DNA of 64,000 nt from a bacterium (GTDB lineage Bacteria > Verrucomicrobiota > Verrucomicrobiia > Limisphaerales > RI-55). The position numbers were made by a program, and so were the translations under genes. Below the pieces are notes generated by a model that saw nothing but the letters and a program-made list of their open reading frames with translations, ran no database searches and was not told where the DNA came from. Numbering within the stretch: the first letter of the stretch is position 1; each line of letters begins with the position of its first letter. Positions 54,057-62,327 of this stretch are shown in pieces. The stretch lies in NCBI GenBank assembly GCA_016124235.1, contig WGOC01000002.1, forward strand, positions 62,001 to 126,000, in the 5' to 3' direction.

Positions 54057-54788
54057 TCACGAGGCTGGCCGATACGTCTCGCGATATTCGGAAGGCGTAA
54101 TGCCGACGAAATTTTTGAACTGTCGGGCGAATGAGCTGTGATCGTAGAAACCGCAGTCGATCGCAATCTCCGCGATCGTTCGCCCAGAGTTCAACACCTT
54201 CTCCGCGGCCGCGTCGATCCGCGTTTTGGTAATGAACTGTTTGGTCGTGATGCGGAAGATGCTCTTCATCCGGCGATCCAACTGCGTCAGCGAAAGGCCG
54301 GCCTTGCGCGCCAGATCACGTGGCTGCAAGGGATCGGCGTAGCGCTCGTGAATGAGTTCAACCGCTTCGGCGAGATTCTCCAGATGGATCGATGCCTGCG
54401 ACGGATAGTGCAAGTCGCTCGACATCGTGATCACCCCGATCACGCGCTGTTGTCGATCGTGCAAGGGCAGTTTGTCGGTCAAATGCCAGACCGGGCGGCC
54501 GTCTTCCTCGGGGATTAACTCCAATTGGTCGAACATCGACTGCCCGGTTTTGAGCACGCGTTCGTCCTGCGCCATGTAGGAGGCGGCAAGCACGGCCGGA
54601 AAAACATCGCGCGCTGTCTTGCCGATCAATTCACGTTTGTGAGCGTGCCCACAGCGGCGGGCACAGGTCTGGTTGACCGCCACGTAGCGTCCCTGTCGAT
54701 CCTTGATGCAAAAAACGACGTCCGGCCGCCGGTCGAGCATTTCCTCGACGGCGGACAAAGCATTCGAAAGATCAAGAGAAGACGCCAT
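54057..54788 (-). CDS. AraC family regulator with N-terminal PAS domain
   Basis: 243 residues. A PAS domain covers about 15-130 (PDVVFCIKDRQGRYVAVNQT). The AraC two-HTH domain covers about 140-243 (DPLQPRDLARKAGLSLTQLD, then AEIAIDCGFYDHSSFARQF). An unusual sensor for AraC proteins, which mostly carry cupin domains. It follows the sulfite oxidase gene on the same strand, and is convergent with the M13 peptidase. Confidence 0.88.
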   Translation of the reverse strand: MASSLDLSNALSAVEEMLDRRPDVVFCIKDRQGRYVAVNQTCARRCGHAHKRELIGKTARDVFPAVLAASYMAQDERVLKTGQSMFDQLELIPEEDGRPVWHLTDKLPLHDRQQRVIGVITMSSDLHYPSQASIHLENLAEAVELIHERYADPLQPRDLARKAGLSLTQLDRRMKSIFRITTKQFITKTRIDAAAEKVLNSGRTIAEIAIDCGFYDHSSFARQFKNFVGITPSEYRETYRPAS

Positions 54789-54789
54789 G

Positions 54790-54891
54790 CGAACCACGAA
54801 TAAACACCCGTGAACACGAATTCACGCATTGAATGATCAAATCGGATCTCTACGCGAATTTGACGAATTCGCGCTAATTGGCGGAATTCGC
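54790..54891. repeat. Degenerate GAATTCGCG-type intergenic repeat
   Basis: Between the AraC gene and the sulfite oxidase gene the words CACGAAT, ACACGAATTCACG, ACGCGAATTTGACGAATTCG and GGAATTCGCG recur with small changes. Similar low-complexity ACGAATTCGCG blocks are common in verrucomicrobial intergenic DNA. No terminal repeats or coding content. Confidence 0.55.
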
Positions 54892-54936
54892 GTAAGGTCC
54901 CAATTCAGTTTAGCTTCGTGTTCATTTGCTGTTTCC

Positions 54937-56091
54937 TCAAATCCGAATCTTACGTGGGAATTGCTGATTGGCTTCCCAGTAGGTGCGTTTATTTTTGATC
55001 TCCGGATCGGTCAACGTGGGCTGGACCCGGCCGTCCTTGTCCGTCGCGCGCGATACTAGCTTGTGCTCGCCCGCCGGCGGATTTTCCCAAATGAAACTCC
55101 AGAACGTCCAAGAGTGTTTATCGTGACGATGATGGCGATCGAGTTCGACCTGCTGCCAATCGCCGTCATCGATCTGCAATACTACTTTGTCCAGAGGCGT
55201 GCCGTCCGTCCACGCGGCTCCAGTGATGCGCAACGCGCCGTCCTTGCGTCGGGTCACGCGCGCGACGATGGATTTCGTATCGATCAACCCGACCTGGGTT
55301 TCCTTCCAAAGCATTTTGCCGTCAACTTCCTCGCCGCGGATGGTCACATATTCGCGCCCCATGTATTTGCTCATAAACCGGCGATCCAGCACTTCGATGC
55401 GGGTGATCCACTTGGTCCAGGCGATGCCGAACCAACCCGGCACGACCAGCCGCACGGGAGCACCATTCTTCGGACTCAACGGCTCGCCATTCACCTCCCA
55501 ACATAAAATCACATCGTCCGCTATCGCATCCTCCAGCGCCAGCGATCGGGAGAAATGCATGTTGAAATCCTGGCTGCGCACATTCTCGGTCTTTTGATCC
55601 AAGCCGAAGAAGACCACCTCACGGGCGCGGTCACGGAGGCCCGCATGTTTGAGCAACGAACGCAACGACGTGCCGGTCCAGCGGGCGTTGGCGATCGCTC
55701 CCATGAATCCGGGGTTCGAGCCATTGCCTGAACACTCGAGCGTCGCAGTCACCGTCTTGTGCCGGCGGCTCTTCAGTTCATCGAGCGTCAGCGTCAACGG
55801 ATGTTTCACCCAGCCGCCGACCTCGAGTTTCCAATCGGCGACATTCACTTCTGGATAGCCGTAGTGTGCGACGTTGAAGATCTGGTCATTGGGCGTGATC
55901 CACGAAGTCAGTTCATCCCACTTCAACATGGTGCGATCTTTGGGAATCATCTGGTCGGGCAAAAACTTGACCAGTTCTTCGTCCGGCTCGGGCGCGTCAA
56001 AGCCGAACACGGACAATGGTCTTTGCGTCATGGCAAGAGCGACGGTGGCAACGGAACCTTTAAGCAGCGCGCGGCGGGAGAGCGGGGTCAT
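54937..56091 (-). CDS. Sulfite oxidase-family molybdenum enzyme
   Basis: 384 residues from ATG 56091. A twin-arginine signal (PLSRRALLKGSVATVALAM) points to Tat export with the cofactor in place. The molybdopterin domain has the metal-ligand Cys120 in TLECSGNG and NGEPLSPKNGAPVRLVVPGW; the C-terminal dimerisation domain is complete (RITGAAWTDGTPLDKVVLQI). No heme domain, as in bacterial SorA or YedY-like oxidases, so a c-type cytochrome elsewhere may be the electron acceptor. Confidence 0.93.
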   Translation of the reverse strand: MTPLSRRALLKGSVATVALAMTQRPLSVFGFDAPEPDEELVKFLPDQMIPKDRTMLKWDELTSWITPNDQIFNVAHYGYPEVNVADWKLEVGGWVKHPLTLTLDELKSRRHKTVTATLECSGNGSNPGFMGAIANARWTGTSLRSLLKHAGLRDRAREVVFFGLDQKTENVRSQDFNMHFSRSLALEDAIADDVILCWEVNGEPLSPKNGAPVRLVVPGWFGIAWTKWITRIEVLDRRFMSKYMGREYVTIRGEEVDGKMLWKETQVGLIDTKSIVARVTRRKDGALRITGAAWTDGTPLDKVVLQIDDGDWQQVELDRHHRHDKHSWTFWSFIWENPPAGEHKLVSRATDKDGRVQPTLTDPEIKNKRTYWEANQQFPRKIRI

Positions 56092-56261
56092 AGGGCGAGC
56101 ATAGGCAATCGCAGCGCACGGGCAAGTTTTTGGGAAGGAGCGGAAAGTGTCCAAGGACCAACGCCAAACGAAAAAGGAGAGATCAACCGGAAGCTCTCAA
56201 AACGAGTGCTGCAGGTGGATAGGTTTCGTTTGGCTCCGGCCCACACTTTTCATACCGGTAT

Positions 56262-56419
56262 GGGTGGAACGGGCAACTTTCCCGTTGCGTCGGGCTACCA
56301 GCCCGACGGAATGACTGCGGCGTGGCCTGCACCAAAGCGGCAGGCCATTCCAACAAGGTGTCGCTCGCCTTTCGGTCGGCAGGTTGCCGGCCGAGACAGG
56401 CTGGTAGCCTGTTCCACCC
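56262..56419. repeat. 158-base palindromic repeat element with inverted ends
   Basis: The ends are exact inverted repeats, GGGTGGAAC (56262-56270) and GTTCCACCC (56411-56419). Inside are short dyads: GGGCTaccAGCCC, GCCTG...CAGGC and AGGCTggtAGCCT. No transposase frame. The arrangement suggests a REP/MITE-like non-coding element. It lies between the DUF3472 and sulfite oxidase genes. Confidence 0.65.
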
Positions 56420-56466
56420 AAATCGACACCACGGCTTTAAAATACTCCGGCTGAGCGTTTCCTTTG

Positions 56467-57315
56467 TCAGTGGTCCTTTGACCTTGGAACTTCCGGCGGC
56501 AGCTCCACCGGCACCGATTCCACCCAGCTTCGCAATGGTATGGTTTGATTGATGTCACCGCCGGTTTGCAGCCGGAACCACCCGTCCGCCAGTTCGCCGT
56601 TGATGTTGTCCTTGGATTCCCACTCGGCATTCGACGCCGTGAACCGTGCACGTCGCAACGAGACCCAATCGCCGCGCGCGGATTTTACCCATGCATTTCC
56701 GAAACGGGCGGTGCGGGTGTCGTTCACACTTTTGTAGTCGCGTCGGAAGTCCTCGATAAACGAATAAAATCCATTGAACGGTTTGTCGCCGGTGCGCGTG
56801 CGAAACGTCACTAGGTGTTTCCATTTGTGCTCGGCGGGCAGCCAGAGGTGAGCTTCGTAGGCGGTCTTGCCGTCGGCCTGAACAGCGCGCACGAGAAACT
56901 TGTTCGTCTGTCCGATCGCCCAGTCGAAATCCATCATGCACTGACCGCCGGTTCCTTCACCGCCAAATCGTTTGATGCGGACACCCTCACCTTCGTGCAG
57001 CAGTTCAACCCGTTGCTCGGGCATGACCGCAGTTGGATCATCACCCTTGGACGGATCCCAAACGGAGAAGATCGCGACCTTATGACCGTTGCCGAGTTCT
57101 TGGATGCCGAAGTAACCGGTGTTCCAACCGCACGCCATGAAGTAACTGCCGGGCGTCGATTGATCGACGATCATTTCGTTGTAGAACAACATCGCATCCG
57201 GCGCCGCCCAGCCCCAGTGAACTGATCGCGCAGCGCGATACTTGACCGGTTCCGCGGCTGAAATTGTGAGAGAGCCAGTGACAAAGGTGGCCACGAAAAG
57301 GCTCAATAAGCGCAA
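56467..57315 (-). CDS. DUF3472 family secreted protein
   Basis: 282 residues if the TTG at 57315 is the start, which gives signal peptide MRLLSLFVATFVTGSLTISA. No ATG fits: the frame is open to 57501, but that part is coded by an intergenic repeat element. The body matches DUF3472 (RSVHWGWAAPDAMLFYNEMI, GYFGIQELGNG, FNGFYSFIEDF). The family is probably carbohydrate-related; activity is unknown. Confidence 0.75.
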   Translation of the reverse strand: MRLLSLFVATFVTGSLTISAAEPVKYRAARSVHWGWAAPDAMLFYNEMIVDQSTPGSYFMACGWNTGYFGIQELGNGHKVAIFSVWDPSKGDDPTAVMPEQRVELLHEGEGVRIKRFGGEGTGGQCMMDFDWAIGQTNKFLVRAVQADGKTAYEAHLWLPAEHKWKHLVTFRTRTGDKPFNGFYSFIEDFRRDYKSVNDTRTARFGNAWVKSARGDWVSLRRARFTASNAEWESKDNINGELADGWFRLQTGGDINQTIPLRSWVESVPVELPPEVPRSKDH

Positions 57316-57420
57316 AGTTCCGAAATGATTTTCTTTCCGCTTTGGCTCCGAAAACGACGCCGATAGACCTCGTCCTGGCAAATCGAGCCACTGGCAGAGC
57401 TCACGGCATTTATGTAAGTC

Positions 57421-57481
57421 TTGGGCGGACCGGCAGGTCCGCCCTACCGAGTTTTGGTAGGGCTGTGCTGCCGCGCAGCCG
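57421..57481. repeat. Short palindromic repeat cluster
   Basis: Three dyads in about 60 bases: GGGCGGACC-ggca-GGTCCGCCC, TACC-gagtttt-GGTA and GGCTG...CGCAGCC. They resemble the short palindromes of the element at 56262-56419. Translated on the minus strand they yield the spurious N-terminal extension of the DUF3472 frame. Confidence 0.5.
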
Positions 57482-57513
57482 TGATCATTTTCCGGATTCA
57501 TCTTCCAACGAAA

Positions 57514-58176
57514 TTACCACTTCAACTCCGAGAGACTATCGACCAACCAGTCGGGCTGGCTGGCGGCGAGTTCGTCGCGCGTCGCCCCGCCGGTGGTAAC
57601 GGCGAGGACTTTCGCGCCGATGTGCCGACCGCACGCCACGTCGCGAGGCGTATCACCAATCACCAGGATTTCCTCCGCGCGCAAATCGTTGCCGATGCTT
57701 TGGCGGCCGCGTTGCCAGGCGATCACGGCCAGTTCGTTCCGATCTTCGTGGTCATCGCCGAACGCGCCCATGGCGAACTTTTCCCAGATGCCGAAATGCT
57801 GCAGCTTGATCTCGGCGCCAACACGGACGTTGCCCGTCAGCAGGCCGATCACGGGCGGCGCTTTCCGATCACTACAGTGAGTCATAAAATCCAATACGCC
57901 GGCGCAGACGCCGCCCTGCATGTTGCTCAACCAATGACGCAACCACCGCTCGTAAATCGCGAAAAACTTGGCGACGTTTTCCGGTGACGGCTCCATGTTG
58001 TGATTGACCAACATCTCCCGCACGAGCGACGTATCGGTGCGCCCCGCGAAATGAATTCGCTCGGTGCCAGTCTTGTGGCCAAACACTTCCTCAAACACCG
58101 AACCAAACGCCCGCACTCCCGCCCCACCCGTGCGGATGAGCGTGCCGTCGATATCAAACAGTATGAGCCGAAACAT
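57514..58176 (-). CDS. HAD family phosphatase (phosphoglycolate phosphatase-like)
   Basis: 220 residues from ATG 58176. HAD motif I FDIDGTL, motif II LLTGN, and motif IV IGDTPRDVACGRHIGA. A helical cap sits after motif I, as in Gph-type HAD phosphatases. Substrate not determined. Confidence 0.88.
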   Translation of the reverse strand: MFRLILFDIDGTLIRTGGAGVRAFGSVFEEVFGHKTGTERIHFAGRTDTSLVREMLVNHNMEPSPENVAKFFAIYERWLRHWLSNMQGGVCAGVLDFMTHCSDRKAPPVIGLLTGNVRVGAEIKLQHFGIWEKFAMGAFGDDHEDRNELAVIAWQRGRQSIGNDLRAEEILVIGDTPRDVACGRHIGAKVLAVTTGGATRDELAASQPDWLVDSLSELKW

Positions 58177-58299
58177 CGCGGCGGACGGTAGGGTCAATAA
58201 ACACCGTTGGCAACGCTGCCGGCAACGGGCTTCAAGCTTTGCCCAATGTTTGGAGTCAGACGCTAATCAGTTGCTCGGCGGACATTTGGTAAATGGACT

Positions 58300-59004
58300 T
58301 CAAGGCACGCGGATCTTGATGTTCTTGAACCAGCACTCGTCGTGGTGGTCGGTGATCATGATGTAACCATCGATCTTGTCCGCGAAACCGGCGGCGTGCT
58401 TGAATTTGCTCTTCGCGATGGCGGCCTTTAACTCCGGCGAACCGAGCGTGTATTCCAGCACTTTCTTGCCGTTCAACCAATGTTCAACGTGATTGCCCTT
58501 CACAACGATCCGCGAGTGATTCCATTGCCCCGGAGGATTCAACGGCTTGTCGGCGGCGGGCGGAAACACATCATAAAATGAAGCGGTCTGCCGTATGGGG
58601 CCGATCCTTCCATCGGGATGATTGACGTCGTCGAGCAATTGATACTCGTGGCCCGGCGCTCCTTTGCGTTCCTCTGTGACGAGATATTTGATGCCGTTGT
58701 TACCCGCCTTCGAAATGAGCCAATCCCACTGGAGTTCAAAATCGCCGTACTTCTGCTCGGTGATGATGTCGCCGCCGTGCACGCCCGAAAGTTTCTTGAG
58801 CAATCCGTCCTCGACCTTCCAACCTTTGTCGGGGCGAGCGTGGCTGCCATACTCGCGCCAGCCATCAAGTGTTTTGCCATCAAACAAGAGCTTCCAGCCG
58901 TCGGCTTTTTCAGCGGATGTCAAAGCATTGTCCGCAGCCGGGGCAGACAGCGTGGTGAGGCACGCCAGAGCGGCGCACGAGAAAAGGCGAATGGTTGAAT
59001 TCAT
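58300..59004 (-). CDS. DUF1080 (3-keto-disaccharide hydrolase-like) secreted protein
   Basis: 234 residues from ATG 59004 with a signal peptide ending in APA. DUF1080 hallmarks: GWKLLFDGKTLDGWREYG, YGDFELQWDWLISKAGNNGI, GHEYQLLDDVNHPDG and GNHVEHWLNGKKVLEY. The family includes periplasmic 3-keto-glycoside hydrolases. It is preceded by a paralogue 19 bases away. Confidence 0.9.
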   Translation of the reverse strand: MNSTIRLFSCAALACLTTLSAPAADNALTSAEKADGWKLLFDGKTLDGWREYGSHARPDKGWKVEDGLLKKLSGVHGGDIITEQKYGDFELQWDWLISKAGNNGIKYLVTEERKGAPGHEYQLLDDVNHPDGRIGPIRQTASFYDVFPPAADKPLNPPGQWNHSRIVVKGNHVEHWLNGKKVLEYTLGSPELKAAIAKSKFKHAAGFADKIDGYIMITDHHDECWFKNIKIRVP

Positions 59005-59023
59005 GTGTTGCGTATGATGGTCG

Positions 59024-59722
59024 TTAAAGTCGGCGGATGCGGATCTTGCGATACCAAACCGCCTCACCGTGGTGTTGAAAGACGATATAACCGTGATCGG
59101 ACTTCATGAATCCGGGCAGGTTGGCGAATTTACTTTTGGCGATCAACTTCTGGACCGGCCGCGAATCCCATTGATATTCGACGACTTTACGACCGTTCAG
59201 CCAATGCTCGACATGGCCGTGGTTCACGATGATGCGGCCTTGGTTAAAGCGACCGACCGGCAAAGTCATCGCGTCGACATCCGGCGCGATCAAGTCATAC
59301 AGCGCCCCTGCGGACGTCAGTGGATTTTTGCCGTCCGCATGGCCGGTATCATCGAGAACCTGATATTCGGGACCGGTTTGCCACGGAGGTTCCGAGCTGG
59401 GAATAACGTTGTAAATGACGCCGCCGTTGCCGCCTTCTGCGACCGCCCACTCGAAATCCAGTTCGAAGTTGGAATACATCTGCCGCGTCATGAGGTCGGC
59501 ATTTTTGGCACCCGGAATCGCCTTCAACGCGTCACGGTCGAGCCCCCAGCCCGTGGGAAAGGAGCCGGGCTGGTAGTAGCCTTGAAAATTCTCCTGCGCC
59601 TGCTCGGATGAACCGTCAAACAACACCTCCCAATCGGTCGCGGTCGGCGAATAGCTCAGGCAACCCGTCAGCAAAACGGCCGATAAACCAACAATCCACA
59701 AAGTTCCAATTTTCAGATTCAT
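59024..59722 (-). CDS. DUF1080 lipoprotein, paralogue of the neighbour
   Basis: 232 residues. Lipobox LLTGC. The DUF1080 body is shared with the downstream gene: NFELDFEWAVAEGGNGGVIY, GPEYQVLDDTGHADG, HVEHWLNGRKVVEY. The pair, one lipid-anchored and one soluble, is probably a tandem duplication in one operon. Confidence 0.88.
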   Translation of the reverse strand: MNLKIGTLWIVGLSAVLLTGCLSYSPTATDWEVLFDGSSEQAQENFQGYYQPGSFPTGWGLDRDALKAIPGAKNADLMTRQMYSNFELDFEWAVAEGGNGGVIYNVIPSSEPPWQTGPEYQVLDDTGHADGKNPLTSAGALYDLIAPDVDAMTLPVGRFNQGRIIVNHGHVEHWLNGRKVVEYQWDSRPVQKLIAKSKFANLPGFMKSDHGYIVFQHHGEAVWYRKIRIRRL

Positions 59723-59813
59723 AAACCGGGAGGGCGGAGTGTAGGTGCAGCGGCGGGCGAGGTCATGCCTTATTTGGCTTTCTTCGCCGACGCGGGATCG
59801 CTACACCTCCCGC

Positions 59814-60629
59814 ATGTCTGATTCGCTGAAAATTGGGTTTCTAGGAGCCGGCAAAATGGCCACCGCGCTGGCTCGTGGCTTGGTAAACCAGAAGATCGTC
59901 GACGCCAAACACTTGCGGGCGAGCGATCCCTACCCGGCCGCGCGCGAGGCATTCGTCGAAGCGACCGGAGGGCTGACGACTGATCAAAATGAAGATGTCG
60001 TCACCCAGTCCGACATCGTGATCCTCGCGGTCAAACCACATCAAGTGGAAGAAGCGCTCGCGGAGGTACGGCCAGCGTGGCGAGCCGATAAATTGCTCAT
60101 TTCCATCGCCGCCGGCATCACTTTGAACAAGCTCGTCAGTGGTCTTGGAGAAGCCGCCCGCGTGGCCCGCGTCATGCCCAACACACCGGCGCTGGTCGGC
60201 GCGTCTGCCTCAGCATACGCAATGAGCAAATCAGCGAAGGCCGCCGACGCTGCCACCGTCCAGCAATTGCTTTCCGCCGTCGGTCTGGCGTTTGAAGTGA
60301 AGGAGGCGTTGATCGACGCGGTTACCGGTCTGAGCGGTAGCGGCCCGGCTTATGTTTACCAATTTATCGAAGCCCTCAGCGATGGTGGTGTCGCGGCGGG
60401 ATTGCCGCGCGACATGGCCACGAAGCTCGCCGCGCAAACCGTTCTCGGTGCCGCCAAGATGGTCCTGGAAACCGGTCAGCACCCGGGTTCGCTCAAGGAC
60501 ATGGTCACCAGCCCCGGAGGCACCACGATCGAAGGTTTGCACCAACTTGAAAAAGGGGGCGTACGCGCGGCCGTGATGAACGCCGTGCGCGCCGCTGCTG
60601 CGCGCTCGAAGGAACTCGGCGAGAGTTGA
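59814..60629 (+). CDS. proC: Pyrroline-5-carboxylate reductase
   Basis: 271 residues from ATG 59814. Last step of proline synthesis. N-terminal NADPH motif IGFLGAGKMATAL, VILAVKPHQVEEAL, VMPNTPALVG, and the C-terminal signature GLSGSGPAYVY and SPGGTTIEGLHQLE. Normal length. Confidence 0.97.
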   Translation: MSDSLKIGFLGAGKMATALARGLVNQKIVDAKHLRASDPYPAAREAFVEATGGLTTDQNEDVVTQSDIVILAVKPHQVEEALAEVRPAWRADKLLISIAAGITLNKLVSGLGEAARVARVMPNTPALVGASASAYAMSKSAKAADAATVQQLLSAVGLAFEVKEALIDAVTGLSGSGPAYVYQFIEALSDGGVAAGLPRDMATKLAAQTVLGAAKMVLETGQHPGSLKDMVTSPGGTTIEGLHQLEKGGVRAAVMNAVRAAAARSKELGES

Positions 60630-60703
60630 TCAGTCGTTTTTGAATCTGATCTCGAGGAACGCGCTGAGGCGCATGGTTGTATGAGCGCCGATTGCTTAAT
60701 CGA

Positions 60704-61048
60704 ATGGCCTTGAAGAAACCATTGCGCCGGTCCGCGATTCACGTCGCGAACGTGTGCGTTCTGGTCATTGTCATGATCGGCCTGCCGGCGGTGGCCAGCC
60801 TGCGACTGGGTGGCGTTGCAATTTCCTCGATCGAGACCCGGCATCTTCTCGTATTTTGGTCGGCGGTTTTGGCGGCGTCTGGAAATCTCATCGCGATTCG
60901 CTTTGTCGCGCGCGACGCGAAAGAACGACGCCGATGCCGCGATTGGGCGTTGCTCTATCTCGCGCTGCTGGGCGCGGAATGGCTGTACCACCGGGGTGAT
61001 CTGCAATTTGGCTGGCTGAAAAACTGGTTATTGAAGCTTCGACAATAG
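60704..61048 (+). CDS. Hypothetical small membrane protein
   Basis: 114 residues from ATG 60704 (a TTG 27 bases earlier is an alternative). Three hydrophobic segments at about 12-35, 48-70 and 82-98. Basic stretch between the second and third. No family recognised. Same strand as proC and the AI-2E transporter. Confidence 0.55.
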   Translation: MALKKPLRRSAIHVANVCVLVIVMIGLPAVASLRLGGVAISSIETRHLLVFWSAVLAASGNLIAIRFVARDAKERRRCRDWALLYLALLGAEWLYHRGDLQFGWLKNWLLKLRQ

Positions 61049-61138
61049 TCCGGCGCACGGAAACTTCGGGTAAATTTTGTAATGCACTCCGGCCCCGGCC
61101 CGGCCCATACTGGCGCCCGTCAAATCCGAACCCGCGAG

Positions 61139-62311
61139 ATGAACTTTCCCCCGCCCACCGATCGCCAGGCCCGCATCCTCTGGATGTCGGTGACGACGTT
61201 GGCGATCGGCGTGATCATCGCGCTCGCCGGCGCGTTGGCGTTTGGGATTGGTTGGTTGGCACAACAGCTTTCCTCCGTGCTCCTGCCGCTGGCCGTCGCC
61301 GGGATTCTCGCGTTCCTACTGGATCCAGTTGTCGATTTTCTCGAACATCGCGGTCTCTCCCGCACCGGCTCGATCATCATCGTGTTCACCCTAGCCGCCG
61401 GAATCATCGTAATTTTTTTGGCGACCGTCATTCCGCAGATTGTCATCGAGTTGACCGATCTGGCACGCAACGTCCCGGACTACTGGGATCAAGTCGTCAA
61501 GCGGGTTAAGGAAGTTTTGGAAAAAGTGTCGAACAATCCAGAGTGGGGTAACCGGATCGCGAAGGCGACCGCGTTGATGGAGGAACGCGCCGCCGAATTG
61601 GGAACCCTCATGGCCAGCAAGCTGCCGGTGATCACGGCGTGGATGATCGAACGCCTGGGGCGCGCCGCCTCGTGGGTGGGCTTGATGGTCGGCTTCGCAC
61701 TGGTTCCCGTCTACGTATTTTACTTTCTGCTCGAAAAAAAGGGCATCACGCTAAATTGGACCAACTACATCCCAATTCAGGAACCAGCCATCAAGAAGGA
61801 GTTCGTCTTCTTCATTAACTCGGTTAGCGACGCACTGATTGTTTTCTTCCGCGGGCAGGTGCTCGTCGCCATGTGCGTGGGGACACTGACGGCGATCGGT
61901 TTCACCGCGATCGGGCTGAATTACGGATTACTGCTTGGCGTGATGACCGGTGCGCTCGGGATCATTCCCTACCTCGGCGTGATGATGAGTTTCGTCCCCG
62001 CAGTGATCATCGGCATCGTTCAGTTCGGCGACTGGCGCGTGGGACTCGTGGTCGGCGTGTTTGTCACGGTGCAATTCCTGGAAGGCATGGTCATTTCGCC
62101 CAAGATCATCGGCGACCGCGTGGGCATGCATCCGTTGACCGTCATCATTGCGGTGATCACCGGGACCACGTTGATGGGTGGAATTGTCGGCGGCATTTTG
62201 GCGATCCCGATCACCGCTGTGCTGCGGGCGCTGATGTTCCGCTACGTGTGGGTGAAGCGCGAGCAGCCGGAGTCCGCCGATGTGGACGAAACGCCAATCC
62301 CGGCGGACTGA
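61139..62311 (+). CDS. AI-2E family transporter (PerM/TqsA-like)
   Basis: 390 residues from ATG 61139; ATG 61082 would add 19 polar residues. About eight transmembrane segments. The family pattern is clear: VAGILAFLLDPVVDFLEHRG, SVSDALIVFFRGQVLVAMCV, LGIIPYLGVMMSFVPAVIIG and the final GGIVGGILAIPITAVLRAL. Members export small molecules or exchange ions; the substrate here is open. Confidence 0.92.
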   Translation: MNFPPPTDRQARILWMSVTTLAIGVIIALAGALAFGIGWLAQQLSSVLLPLAVAGILAFLLDPVVDFLEHRGLSRTGSIIIVFTLAAGIIVIFLATVIPQIVIELTDLARNVPDYWDQVVKRVKEVLEKVSNNPEWGNRIAKATALMEERAAELGTLMASKLPVITAWMIERLGRAASWVGLMVGFALVPVYVFYFLLEKKGITLNWTNYIPIQEPAIKKEFVFFINSVSDALIVFFRGQVLVAMCVGTLTAIGFTAIGLNYGLLLGVMTGALGIIPYLGVMMSFVPAVIIGIVQFGDWRVGLVVGVFVTVQFLEGMVISPKIIGDRVGMHPLTVIIAVITGTTLMGGIVGGILAIPITAVLRALMFRYVWVKREQPESADVDETPIPAD

Positions 62312-62327
62312 TTCGTCGCGGAGCTTC

